A stretch of 64,000 nt of DNA. Origin: Noviherbaspirillum soli. Its GTDB lineage: Bacteria; Pseudomonadota; Gammaproteobacteria; Burkholderiales; Burkholderiaceae_D. This document shows positions 24,726 through 33,041 of this stretch, one piece after another. The stretch's first letter is position 1. Each line of letters starts with the position of its first letter. The stretch covers positions 372,001-436,000 of the forward strand of contig NZ_JACYOX010000001.1 of the NCBI RefSeq assembly GCF_015352955.1, in the 5' to 3' direction. The notes below the pieces were generated by a model that was given only the letters and a program-made list of their open reading frames with translations, was not told the origin of the DNA and did no database searches. The position numbers and the translations under genes were made by a program.

Positions 24726-26604
24726 GTGTAGCTCGCACTTTGTTGACGATCTGAAGCGCTTCCTCCAGATCACGCGTGAGTGATATCTTTTGCGGGACCG
24801 ATACCTTTTTGTGTTTCAGCATGGCGTTCGCATCATCGATCTGAGCCTGCCACGCTGGAATATGCTTCGGTGTGACGCAACTGTTTTTGCAGCGACTCGG
24901 CTGGCATGCGTTGAGCATGGGCTTCGCGTCTTTGTCTTGCTTATCCTTGGTGCACATTGCCCACTCTGGGTCGAAGAAGCAGTAATTGAACACCCCGACG
25001 TGCAGGTTCGACCGATGGCTTTCTAAGAAATATTGAAGTGCGTCCTTCTTGATTTCGCCGGCAGTTCCCTGGAATTCTTTGAGCAGCAGATCGCCTTTTC
25101 CTCCGGCGACAGATCCAGACTGAAGGTCATCCCATAGGTGAGTTAAGAACTCTTCGTTTGCGTCGTTTTCAGCGTCACGAAGTTCCTCGTGCCAGGTCGG
25201 ATCAGAGCCAGCATACCCTTCGAATGTTGTGATCTGGAGGTGCTTATATTGCAGCATGCCCGCAATCATGCCAAATGGCTCCGCTGCAATGCGCCCGGCC
25301 AGTGAGCGCCTATACTGCCGCGTAGTGAAGTTCCACGGCTTCCCGTCCACCAGCGGAATTTCATAAGAAGCTCCCAGTTTTTCTGGCACCCGTTTGGCGA
25401 AACGATTCAGATAGTTGTTGAATGTCTGCGCGCCAAACTGCTTCACCTTTGCTGGATCAATCGGCTTCGAGTAGTCAGGCGAGTAGTTCACGATGAACGC
25501 ATGCTTTGCGTCCGATTCGCGACGTGCGTACGATGTAAGCTCTTTCGCTATCTCCATGGCGCGGTGGACAACCTCCGTGACGACCCATGACTCAAGGCGG
25601 TTGGCGTTTTTCACGACTCGTGATGCGAGACGATACTTCCAGTTCACACCATCCAGAGCAAGCTCCTTGGAATGGCCGTCATGATGAAGGGCATGGATTT
25701 CTCCCTCACGCATTCCGGACAGGCTTAGGACGATGATGAGACAGGCGAAGTAGAGATCGTCCTGATCGAAGTTAAACTCTTCTAGGCTCGCCCAAGGTGA
25801 GCGCCATGGCTTGCCTGTCGATGGATGAATGGACGGTTGCAAACCAGCGCGTAAGAACGCGGCTCTGATAACGACATAGTTTTTGCCCCGCATGGATTCC
25901 AACAGCGCACGCCCTTGCAGGATGTCATCGGCAAAGTAGCGAACGTAATCATGCGCGGCGCGCAGGTATGGGTCCCATACCTCCTTCGGGATAACGGCGG
26001 TTTTATTCTCCCTCCAGTTCGCTCCATAGCGGCGCTGCCCGACGTGTGCAAAGACTGACTTGCCACCCAAGGGCAGCACCTTGAGCGGGTCGGATACGCG
26101 CCGCGCAAACTCGTAGTACAGCTTGAGGACAGCAATGCGGCGATCTATCTCCTTCAGGGAATACCGAGGTTTATCGGTCTTTTCCTTGAGCCTGTTTTTT
26201 AACCAAGTGATGTATTCATGGATGTCAGTTTGTTCGATTTCCGAGAATGTGAACGTCCCGTGCGCGTGTGCCCATGCAATGAGGTCCACAAGGTAATACA
26301 TGTTTCTCTGTACCGTGATTGGGCTGTACTTCTTGGAATCTGGCGGTGGATTAAAGTGCAGGGCATAAAGAAACTCTTTGATGGATATGATCATCGTGCC
26401 ATGCGTCGAATAGTATTCGCCGAAAGCAGGATCAAAGTACAGAATGTATGCCCGGCGGCTCGCCATATTGTCGGCCTTTTCGCGCATGTCCCACACTCCG
26501 TCCTCGAAGGCCGACACAGACGATATGAACGCATCATGTGGAACGATTGTGCTGCGCGGAAGAGAAGGCGCGCTCGGGCTGAACCGTGGTTGAAGTTTTT
26601 CCAC
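24718..26604 (-). CDS. Tyrosine recombinase 3 (large, divergent)
   Basis: 628 residues. Recognisable catalytic-domain boxes are LIIVLSLSGMREGEIHALH (Arg I), NFTTRQYRRSLAGRIAAE (box II, the usual His replaced) and MLQYKHLQITTFEGYAG (His/Lys and the probable nucleophile Tyr). The N-terminal part (ITVQRNMYYLVDLIAWAHAHGTFTFSEIEQTDIHEYITWLK) looks like a SAM-like core-binding domain. A C-terminal Cys-rich region (NYCFFDPEWAMC, then NACQPSRCKNSC) may bind zinc. The GTG start at 26604 overlaps the preceding stop (TAGTG) and has AGGTG upstream; an in-frame ATG further upstream would overlap recombinase 2 heavily. Confidence 0.85.
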   Translation of the reverse strand: MEKLQPRFSPSAPSLPRSTIVPHDAFISSVSAFEDGVWDMREKADNMASRRAYILYFDPAFGEYYSTHGTMIISIKEFLYALHFNPPPDSKKYSPITVQRNMYYLVDLIAWAHAHGTFTFSEIEQTDIHEYITWLKNRLKEKTDKPRYSLKEIDRRIAVLKLYYEFARRVSDPLKVLPLGGKSVFAHVGQRRYGANWRENKTAVIPKEVWDPYLRAAHDYVRYFADDILQGRALLESMRGKNYVVIRAAFLRAGLQPSIHPSTGKPWRSPWASLEEFNFDQDDLYFACLIIVLSLSGMREGEIHALHHDGHSKELALDGVNWKYRLASRVVKNANRLESWVVTEVVHRAMEIAKELTSYARRESDAKHAFIVNYSPDYSKPIDPAKVKQFGAQTFNNYLNRFAKRVPEKLGASYEIPLVDGKPWNFTTRQYRRSLAGRIAAEPFGMIAGMLQYKHLQITTFEGYAGSDPTWHEELRDAENDANEEFLTHLWDDLQSGSVAGGKGDLLLKEFQGTAGEIKKDALQYFLESHRSNLHVGVFNYCFFDPEWAMCTKDKQDKDAKPMLNACQPSRCKNSCVTPKHIPAWQAQIDDANAMLKHKKVSVPQKISLTRDLEEALQIVNKVRATHE

Positions 26605-28598
26605 TATGGCACCTGTTTCAGTGAGGTTGGCACGTAAAATGGCTCGTCCTTCGCCTGCTGCTTGGCCCACTCAACCGTGTGCTTGCTGAAGCGCGGAAGA
26701 ATCTCGGTCGTGATGACGCGATGCGGCAGTCCAAACTTTTCACTCCACTCAATCGAGGTGAGTAATTTCGTTTGATCCTCCATGAACCACATGAAGGCAA
26801 TCAGGCGCGGCAGTATTCGGCTTGTCCAAAGGGCGTTTTTGCATGTGAAGCATTCCCAAGGATCGCTGCACGGTGTATCGGGCCTGCCCCCTGGCTTGTT
26901 GTAAAAGTCCCTGCATTGAGCAACGAAGACATCCTGCTCACCATTGAACAGAGCGATCACCTTTTCCTCGGATTCGGCCAGCTTCTGAGCAATAGAGCGG
27001 ATTTCGCTTTGGGTTGACGGTGGTTCATCGGGGACAACAGTCCCGAGGGCGCTCTCCATCATCTTGGTTTGAGCACTAACTATGGCTTGTTCATGCACAT
27101 GCGCTGTTGCCGGATTGTTGAGATATCCCGTAGTTGTATCAAGCGCTTTTGCACCATGATGCTTCAGTGTGCTTTCGCTTACCCAGGCAAGGTTGCCTCC
27201 TGAGCCAATGTAGTCGCGCGTTGCCTTGGTAGTGCGGCTTTCTCGAAACCTGAATACGAGAACACTCCCATCATCGGCCAAGACATTGCGCTCATGCAGG
27301 AGTCCTTTGAATTTTTGGAGTTCTGGCTTTTTCGTATACCTGCCATTTGCGTTGTTCAACACCGTCCTACTGTCCATCACTGACACAGGGTACTTTTGAT
27401 TTTCCGAGTCGACAATTTTCCGATCAGTTCCTTGTGCTTTGTAACAAAGCCAGAGGCTATTTCTGTGCTCAGGCTTGGCGAGATGGACAAGCGGCGCGGT
27501 CAATTCAAGTACCGTCTTGATGATCCCGATTGGAGACAAAGGTCCTTTGTGGCTGAATGCCTTGATCATCTCTTCGTGAGTGCCTCGTCCTTTCCGGTAA
27601 CGAAGTCTCGTTTTTTTACCTGATGGAGTCTGGTCAAGAAGGCAGTCCCTCTCAAGCTCCATTATTGATTCTGGGTTCAAACCTGTTTTCAAGGCGAAGA
27701 GCATGACGAATGGTGTAAGGTCGAAGCTCTCGCAGTAAAGAGATCGATGCACTTCGCGGTATCCCCCGAACACATCCATGTGCTCCCTTTTTGCCGCATA
27801 GATGAAGCTGCTGACATATAGCCATTCCTCTTCACTTTCATATTTTTCGCGAGCCATCGAGGAGGCGGGATGCCGACTATTACGGACATGGACGAAGTAC
27901 CAAAGGATGTTCTCCTTGCTCAACCATCCATCGCTGTGTATCTGCCGTGATTCAGGTGGAGGGGTAAGACGCGGGTCTACGCCGCGAGCAAGCAATTGTT
28001 TGCCATGATCGAGGCGATCGTACAATTCATTGATGGCAGCCTTACATGCGGCAGTCAACCGCGCCACCTCGTTATTGGTGTAAGGTTGTGTCGGGTTGAG
28101 ATCATCGGCTTCGTTTCTAAGCGCACGCAGGGGAATTTCCACATGCGCAGCGACTGCATGAGGGATGGGTGACTCCTTGCTTTGGAGGAGCAGAAGGCAG
28201 TTCTTGATCTTATGGTGGTAGTCGGCCTGTGTGCCCCCGCTGAGACTTGTGTCAGCAAATAAACTGGCACGGAAATCAAGTAACCAATGTGTGTTGATTT
28301 CTGCGATATCGGTGATGCGTGGACTGTGTTGCTCGATGTACTGGTTCAGATACGTCAGCGCAGCCTTCGTGGTGGCTATACCAGCACCTGATTTCTTTGG
28401 GATGCACGCAACTTCCATCTCCCACAAGGCAGCAAGCAACGGGCGGAACAATTTTGGCCGCACTTCAAGATTGCTGAAGTCGTAGTCGCGAAACCCCATG
28501 TGTCGCAAGTCCCACTTCCAAGGAACGAGCGCGGCCTTGGGTGTGGTTTGTGTTGTGTCGACAAGGCCGGTAAATGGGTTTTTACGCTTTGATTTCAT
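26604..28598 (-). CDS. Tyrosine recombinase 2 (TnpB-like, with altered catalytic Arg)
   Basis: 664 residues, similar in size to Tn554 TnpB (about 630). A weak catalytic domain is visible: FVMLFALKTGLNPESIMELERDCL occupies the Arg I position but has Asn where Arg is expected. FRFRESRTTKATRDYIG corresponds to box II, and STLKHHGAKALDTTTGYLNN to the last His and Tyr. The N-terminal half is unlike simple integrases. The C terminus has a Cys cluster (QCRDFYNKPGG, then PCSDPWECFTCKNALW) compatible with a zinc site. It overlaps recombinase 1 by 17 bases (start 28598) and recombinase 3 by one base. It may act as a structural partner rather than a strand-cleaving enzyme. Confidence 0.82.
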   Translation of the reverse strand: MKSKRKNPFTGLVDTTQTTPKAALVPWKWDLRHMGFRDYDFSNLEVRPKLFRPLLAALWEMEVACIPKKSGAGIATTKAALTYLNQYIEQHSPRITDIAEINTHWLLDFRASLFADTSLSGGTQADYHHKIKNCLLLLQSKESPIPHAVAAHVEIPLRALRNEADDLNPTQPYTNNEVARLTAACKAAINELYDRLDHGKQLLARGVDPRLTPPPESRQIHSDGWLSKENILWYFVHVRNSRHPASSMAREKYESEEEWLYVSSFIYAAKREHMDVFGGYREVHRSLYCESFDLTPFVMLFALKTGLNPESIMELERDCLLDQTPSGKKTRLRYRKGRGTHEEMIKAFSHKGPLSPIGIIKTVLELTAPLVHLAKPEHRNSLWLCYKAQGTDRKIVDSENQKYPVSVMDSRTVLNNANGRYTKKPELQKFKGLLHERNVLADDGSVLVFRFRESRTTKATRDYIGSGGNLAWVSESTLKHHGAKALDTTTGYLNNPATAHVHEQAIVSAQTKMMESALGTVVPDEPPSTQSEIRSIAQKLAESEEKVIALFNGEQDVFVAQCRDFYNKPGGRPDTPCSDPWECFTCKNALWTSRILPRLIAFMWFMEDQTKLLTSIEWSEKFGLPHRVITTEILPRFSKHTVEWAKQQAKDEPFYVPTSLKQVP

Positions 28599-29913
28599 AG
28601 TCGTCCTCGAACACTTCCTCTGTCCATGCCCCCGCTTCATCGATCATCTCGTCTACCTCGTCCAGATAGTCGAGGTAGATGAATGTACTTGTTATGCTTT
28701 CGTGTCCCATCAGCCTCTGCAGGGCCCGCAGCGGATCTTTGAACAGGCGGCGATACTTTGCGGAGCCAGATAGCTCTTTGGGTTTTCCCTCCGCGTCTTC
28801 CATGGCCTTTAGTGTTTCGCGGATGGAGGACGATAACTGGTATATCGCAAAGGTGTGCCTGAAGAGGTGGGGATGCACCGAGAAATCGATTCCAGCGATG
28901 TCGCAGGCGACGGCAAGCATATCTTGGAGACTGCGCACGGCGACGTGTTCACCAGATCTACTCAAGAACAAGTAATCGTGATCCGCCGTCGTTTTATTCG
29001 GGTGCTTGTCCTTCCATTTCTGAATGGCGTCCTGCCTGTCCCAAACCTTATATTTATCTATGTCTCGCAGTAGGGCCTTGGGGACACGGACTCGGCGCGT
29101 CTTACTTCCTTTGCCTTTTACAGACATCCAGCATGTCTTTCGCCCTGCGAATTGAGGGGCGTCTGGATTTGGGATCTGATCGAGGCGAAGATTGCGGGCC
29201 TCGGACACGCGCAACCCTGTCGTGACGAGCAGCTTCGCAAAAATTGTATTGCGCAGGCCTTCCTGCCCGCTTTCAAGTGCCGGAAGCATCAATGCCTTGA
29301 AGGTTTCGATGCTCATGTACTTGATGTCTTTTTTTCTTGGACGCTCACGGATGGTGGCAGTCTTTTTTGCATCGGATCCACTATCACTGTCCGATTGGTA
29401 GCCCTTACGTGCACGGCGATAGTTGAACGGCACCTTGTCAATCAAGCCGCGCTCAAGAGCCCATTCGTAGAATTTCGCGGCAGCGGCCACAAAGAGGTTC
29501 CACGATGACACCCCGATTGTTTGTCCATTGGCGTCGCCCGAGATGCGGCGCACGCGATAGAAGCGAGCGAGGTCGTCCTCGGTTGCGTCGCGCCAAGTTA
29601 TTCCTGACGCGTCCAGGAAGCGCATGTAAATGCTCAACTGCTCGGCGTATGTACGCCATGTCTGTGGGCTCGGGGTAAGAGGGAGCGCTAGGTACTTGAA
29701 ATATTCGTTGATCACCGGGTCGCATTGGAAATTCTCCCCCATGGTGTATGGAATGCGGTCGGGGATGCCCAATTCGCGAACGAGTTTTGCGAGATGGGGA
29801 ACGCGGCTTTTCTCGAAGTAGTACACGTCCATTGGGTCGAATGTTAAGAATTCATCAATGTCAGCAGTGTACAATGAGACAGAAAATAAATCGCGTGATA
29901 ATTCATATACCAT
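28582..29913 (-). CDS. Tyrosine recombinase 1 (TnpA-like integrase)
   Basis: 443 residues. The SAM-like N-terminal core-binding domain (SPQTWRTYAEQLSIYMRFLDASGITWRDATEDDLARFYRVRR) is followed by a complete catalytic domain: LLVTTGLRVSEARNLRLDQI (Arg I), VKGKGSKTRRVRVPKALL (Lys), VHPHLFRHTFAIYQLS (His-x-x-Arg), RLMGHESITSTFIYLDYLDE (His and nucleophile Tyr). All canonical residues are present. It is the first gene of the element operon. Its N-terminal codons (SVSLYT) lie over one of the end motifs at 29869-29882, so protein binding there could repress its own gene. No clear ribosome site precedes ATG 29913, so the start is uncertain. Confidence 0.92.
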   Translation of the reverse strand: MVYELSRDLFSVSLYTADIDEFLTFDPMDVYYFEKSRVPHLAKLVRELGIPDRIPYTMGENFQCDPVINEYFKYLALPLTPSPQTWRTYAEQLSIYMRFLDASGITWRDATEDDLARFYRVRRISGDANGQTIGVSSWNLFVAAAAKFYEWALERGLIDKVPFNYRRARKGYQSDSDSGSDAKKTATIRERPRKKDIKYMSIETFKALMLPALESGQEGLRNTIFAKLLVTTGLRVSEARNLRLDQIPNPDAPQFAGRKTCWMSVKGKGSKTRRVRVPKALLRDIDKYKVWDRQDAIQKWKDKHPNKTTADHDYLFLSRSGEHVAVRSLQDMLAVACDIAGIDFSVHPHLFRHTFAIYQLSSSIRETLKAMEDAEGKPKELSGSAKYRRLFKDPLRALQRLMGHESITSTFIYLDYLDEVDEMIDEAGAWTEEVFEDDYEIKA

Positions 29914-29960
29914 TTAAAAAAACACCAACGTATTGCTGCATTCTTGTACAAATGAGACAG
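29869..29960 (-). repeat. Two copies of TGTCTCATT motif at the high-coordinate element end
   Basis: On the plus strand, GTACAATGAGACAG (29869-29882) and GTACAAATGAGACAG (29946-29960) appear. The core is the reverse complement of the motif at the other end of the element, and the shared GTACA flank extends it at this end only. They stand 21 and about 99 bases inside the boundary. Confidence 0.68.
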
Positions 29961-29980
29961 CGTCAGGCGTCGCGCTTAAC

Positions 29981-30451
29981 CTGGTGAACGTCAAGATCGA
30001 CAATCGCCACCCGCTGCACCCGTCGCTCGGCCTGCATCAGCCTGGCGGCGATGGCGGCGTCGTTGAACACGCAAAAGCCTTCGCCATGATCGGCATAGGC
30101 ATGATGGGTACCGCCCGCAAGATTGACTGCCACCCGCTCTTCCAGAGCCGCGCGGCAAGCGGCGATGGTGGCGCCCGCCGATCGGCGCGACCGTTCGACC
30201 ATCTGCTCTGACCATGGAAAGCCGATCTGGCGCTGCTGCTGTGGCGTCAGTTCGCCGGACTGGACCGCGCGGATATAGGCGGGGTGATGCGCCAATGCCA
30301 GAACGCCATTGCTCGCCGCAGGCGCTTCCAGGAACTCGATGTCGTGCGGCGATGCAGCGAGCGCATCACGCAGCATCCGGTATTTCGCCATCGGAAACCG
30401 GTGACCGGCCGGAAGCGGCAACACGAAATGATCGCTGTAAAAGGCTTTCAA
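29981..30451 (-). pseudogene. Histone deacetylase-like (AcuC/AphA family) gene, N-terminal half, interrupted
   Basis: 157 host-derived residues from ATG 30451: MKAFYSDHFVLPLPAGHRFP, FPWSEQMVERSRRSAGATI, NLAGGTHHAYADHGEGFCVFNDAAIAARL and VAIVDLDVHQ. The Thr-His-His pair and the Asp-x-His zinc ligands are here. The frame then enters the inserted element and ends after Val-Lys-Arg-Asp-Ala at 29963. The rest of the domain is at 20733-21179. Intact relatives continue Asp-Val-His-Gln-Gly-Asn-Gly-Thr, so the insertion falls exactly between Gln and Gly. Before interruption the gene would have headed the operon leading to EamA, thioesterase, nitroreductase and dehydrogenase. Confidence 0.92.
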
Positions 30452-30619
30452 TCTGATTCAGGACGGCGAAGGAAAACGGAGTTTAGCATGGTCGATTGCA
30501 CTCTTATTGTGCGATTAACATTGCCTCTACACTATTTCTCCATGAATGTAAGGCGTTTTCCTCACCATTTGATCTATCTCAGAAGCACCCGAACAGTTGT
30601 GCGGTGCATCGAAAATCGC

Positions 30620-30647
30620 TTGACACCCTGGCAAAGCGACTTAGAAT
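30620..30647 (+). promoter_or_regulatory. Sigma-70 promoter of the phasin gene
   Basis: TTGACA (30620-30625), a 16-base spacer and TAGAAT (30642-30647) lie 72 bases upstream of the phasin start. The -35 box is a perfect match, consistent with a highly expressed granule protein. Confidence 0.7.
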
Positions 30648-30718
30648 ACCGCTTGTTGCGCTGCACAATGAATCCGGCGGGGCAATGGCATACCTCTACA
30701 ATTCTTAGGAGAAATCCC

Positions 30719-31300
30719 ATGTTTTCATTCCAGGAACAAATTTCGGCGGCAACAAAGAACAACCTCGAAAGCCAACTCGCACTGATCACCGCCTTGACCG
30801 GCAAAGCCTTTGAAAGCGTTGAGAAAGTCATCGAACTGAACATGAACGCCGCCAAGGCCGCGCTCGACGAATCCACCGGCAACGCACGCCAGCTGCTGGC
30901 AGCCAAGGACCCGCAGGAATTCATCGCTCTGAGCACCAGCCAGGCACAGCCGAACGCTGAAAAGCTGGCTTCCTATGGCCGCCACATGCTGACCATCGTT
31001 TCCGGCCTGCAGTCCGAAGTGGCAAAAGCCACCGAGACCCAGATCACCGAACATAGCCGCAAGCTGGCCACGCTGGTCGACGAAGTGTCGAAAAATGCGC
31101 CGGCCGGTTCGGAAAACGTGGTCGCGTTCATGAAGTCGGCAATCGCCAGCGCCAATGCCGGCTACGAGCAACTGAGCAAGAGCACCAAGCAGGCCGTCGA
31201 AGCGATGGAAGTGAACATGAACACCGCCGCCGCCCAGATGACCCAGGCCGCTGGCAAGACCGGCGCCCGCGTCGCAGCTGTGGCAGCTGTCAAGAAGTAA
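30719..31300 (+). CDS. phaP: Phasin (PHA granule surface protein)
   Basis: 193 residues, almost wholly alpha-helical and free of Cys and Trp, typical of PhaP. Landmarks are FSFQEQISAATKNNLESQLALITALTGKAFESVEKVIELNMNAAKAALDES, LLAAKDPQEFIALSTSQAQPNAEKLASYGRHM and the Ala/Lys-rich C terminus. Phasins coat polyhydroxyalkanoate granules and control their number and size. AGGAG precedes ATG 30719. A strong promoter and a strong terminator bracket the gene, so it is monocistronic. The PHA depolymerase (59195) and granule-associated protein (54246) elsewhere in this window support an active PHA cycle. Confidence 0.93.
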   Translation: MFSFQEQISAATKNNLESQLALITALTGKAFESVEKVIELNMNAAKAALDESTGNARQLLAAKDPQEFIALSTSQAQPNAEKLASYGRHMLTIVSGLQSEVAKATETQITEHSRKLATLVDEVSKNAPAGSENVVAFMKSAIASANAGYEQLSKSTKQAVEAMEVNMNTAAAQMTQAAGKTGARVAAVAAVKK

Positions 31301-31321
31301 GCAGACCCGCTTCCCGCCAAG

Positions 31322-31350
31322 CCCCGCCCGCGATTGCCGGCGGGGTTTTT
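31322..31350 (+). terminator. Rho-independent terminator after phasin gene
   Basis: CCCCGCC (31322-31328) pairs with GGCGGGG (31339-31345), followed by TTTTT (31346-31350), about 20 bases after the phasin stop codon. Confidence 0.88.
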
Positions 31351-31486
31351 CCATTTTCACCTGATCTGTCCTGCAAGAAGCCGGAAATCTGAGTAAGGTC
31401 AAGCCGCCTGCAAAGACCCTTGCCCGTCACCCTCCCGTCACATTTGACTTCTAGACTGCGCCGCAATTCGACTTCCGGTAGCAGCC

Positions 31487-33019
31487 ATGTTTCCTTTTGC
31501 CAGCCCTTCCAGCATCGCCCGGCATTATTCCGGGCCAGAGGCGACGCCATCTTCCAGCACTACTTCGACTGTGCCGCCAGTCACCACTTCGGGAGCCGGC
31601 ACCGATCCATCGCGAATGTCCAGGATTGCTGGCAGCGCCTTGTCCAGCATTAAGCTGTCTGCCTGCTGCGCGATCGCGGCTAGCCTTGCCGGGCTTGGCA
31701 CAGGTACTTTTGCGCTCATCGCAATCGGCGCCCTGACCGTCGGCACGACTGTCTGTCTGCTGGAAGCCCGCTGCGCCAAAGAGGGCCACCATCTGCCCGC
31801 CGCCATTGTTCAACATGGCGTATGCAACGACTGGCATACCCTTATTGGCGGACTGACAGGCGGCACGCCGACAACGGTGGCGCTGACCGCCCTGGCTTCG
31901 GCGTTGGCTGTCGCGGCAGACGATGGCCCGCCCCGGCTCGGCACGAACAGCCTCGCCTGCCTGGCGACCATGGTGTCGGCGCCAGCCATGCTTCTGGTCG
32001 GCAAAAGTATGCGCGCGACTGGCGGCGAACCGCCCCGGCCCGCGGTGTCGCTTGCATGCCTGGCCATTCCTGTCATCACGGTGGGACTCGCCCTGGGCTT
32101 GCCAACGGCTATGCTGCACAAGCAGGCGCCGTCGGACGCGGCTCTGCGGTTCGTTATCGGCTTCGCCGCCAACATGGCCAGCGCCACGGTGCGGGAAGCG
32201 CTCACCCAAACCACCCTGCCCGCCTGGCGCGGCATCGAGCGCACCGGCAGCGGGCTGGATTACGGGCTCAGTGATGCCGGCCTACAGGAGCGGCTCGGTT
32301 CAACCGTCATTCCCACGCTGATTTCCTGCCTGCTTTTCGCCGGCAGCAGTGCGCTGACGCTGCACTGCCTTGAAGCGGCGAGCGATCTCGGCATGGCGCC
32401 GGCAGGCCAGGTGCTGCTGAGCCAGTCGCTGAGCGAAACCGGTCGTCGCAGCGCATTGAGAGTGCTGGTGCTGCAGTCCACCAATGAAATGCTCGAGGGG
32501 CTATGGCGCGGTTTGTCGCTGGCCGGCTATGCCAGCGCACGCGGCTTGGCGCTTCGCTACCGCAACACCGAAGCAGACCTGTCCGACGTGCCCGCCGCCA
32601 TGCGCGCTTCCTGTTGCGACCCGGCCACCTGGGACCGGACCGCGCTGTTTGCCTCGGCACGCCTGCTGGACGGCGCGCTCCCGAATCTCCTGACGCAACT
32701 GGCCAGTCTGCCTGGAACAATGCACTACTGGAACGGCTTCCGGATCGGCGCGGTGCTCGCACAGGGCGCGACGATGGCCCGTACGCCCGTGCTGGCTGCG
32801 CATGTGCTGCCGCGCATGGCTGGCAGCATAAACACGGATGTCGCCGGCGTCCCGCAAGCAGCAACGACTGGCAGGAGCGCAGCCAGCCTGAGCGATGCGG
32901 AGGCAACCAGCGGGAGTTCGACGCTGACGTCCATCGTGGTGGACTCCGTCGATCCGACCGGGGAGGCAAGCTCATACGGTCCAACGCCCTGCGCCGCCCC
33001 CAACCTGGCATGGGCATGA
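31487..33019 (+). CDS. Orphan hypothetical membrane protein (510 aa)
   Basis: I do not recognise this protein. The first 45 residues are rich in Ser/Thr/Pro (PSSIARHYSGPEATPSSSTTSTVPPVTTSG) and look disordered. Four or five hydrophobic stretches follow: about 58-92 (ACCAIAASLAGLGTGTFALIAIGALTV), 165-182, 189-212 and 279-300. The second half (SQSLSETGRRSALRVLVLQSTNEMLEGLWRGLSLAGYASARGLALRYRNTEADLSDV) is more polar. The tail is Ser/Thr-rich again. There is no signal peptide at the extreme N terminus. A polar Ser-rich start before hydrophobic regions is seen in some type III effectors, but no secretion gene or PIP-like box is visible, so that is only a possibility. The gene lies alone between phaP and a converging iron-transporter gene. 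Confidence 0.7.
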   Translation: MFPFASPSSIARHYSGPEATPSSSTTSTVPPVTTSGAGTDPSRMSRIAGSALSSIKLSACCAIAASLAGLGTGTFALIAIGALTVGTTVCLLEARCAKEGHHLPAAIVQHGVCNDWHTLIGGLTGGTPTTVALTALASALAVAADDGPPRLGTNSLACLATMVSAPAMLLVGKSMRATGGEPPRPAVSLACLAIPVITVGLALGLPTAMLHKQAPSDAALRFVIGFAANMASATVREALTQTTLPAWRGIERTGSGLDYGLSDAGLQERLGSTVIPTLISCLLFAGSSALTLHCLEAASDLGMAPAGQVLLSQSLSETGRRSALRVLVLQSTNEMLEGLWRGLSLAGYASARGLALRYRNTEADLSDVPAAMRASCCDPATWDRTALFASARLLDGALPNLLTQLASLPGTMHYWNGFRIGAVLAQGATMARTPVLAAHVLPRMAGSINTDVAGVPQAATTGRSAASLSDAEATSGSSTLTSIVVDSVDPTGEASSYGPTPCAAPNLAWA

Positions 33020-33041
33020 CCCAGCGGGCCGGACGCTACCG

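Larger units (their letters stand above)
21180..29980. mobile_element. ~8.8-kb triple-tyrosine-recombinase element inserted in a deacetylase-like gene
   Basis: The boundaries are defined by host gene continuity. The deacetylase frame runs to Asp-Val-His-Gln at 29981 and resumes with Gly-Asn-Gly-Thr at 21179, with no coding bases evidently lost. Everything between is foreign: visibly lower GC and six tightly coupled minus-strand genes (three tyrosine recombinases, two HTH/coiled-coil proteins, a RecD2-type helicase). Paired TGTCTCATT motifs lie in inverted orientation at the two ends. There are no DDE transposase, IS-type terminal repeats, phage structural genes, conjugation genes or evident cargo. 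The architecture recalls Tn554-type elements (TnpA, TnpB, TnpC), with an extra recombinase and a helicase. Exact end bases are uncertain by a few positions. Confidence 0.85.

Noticed and set aside
20733-30451. Simple IS insertion as the cause of the split deacetylase gene
   Set aside because: No DDE transposase, no terminal inverted repeats flush with the junction and no visible target duplication. The gene content is of the tyrosine-recombinase type.
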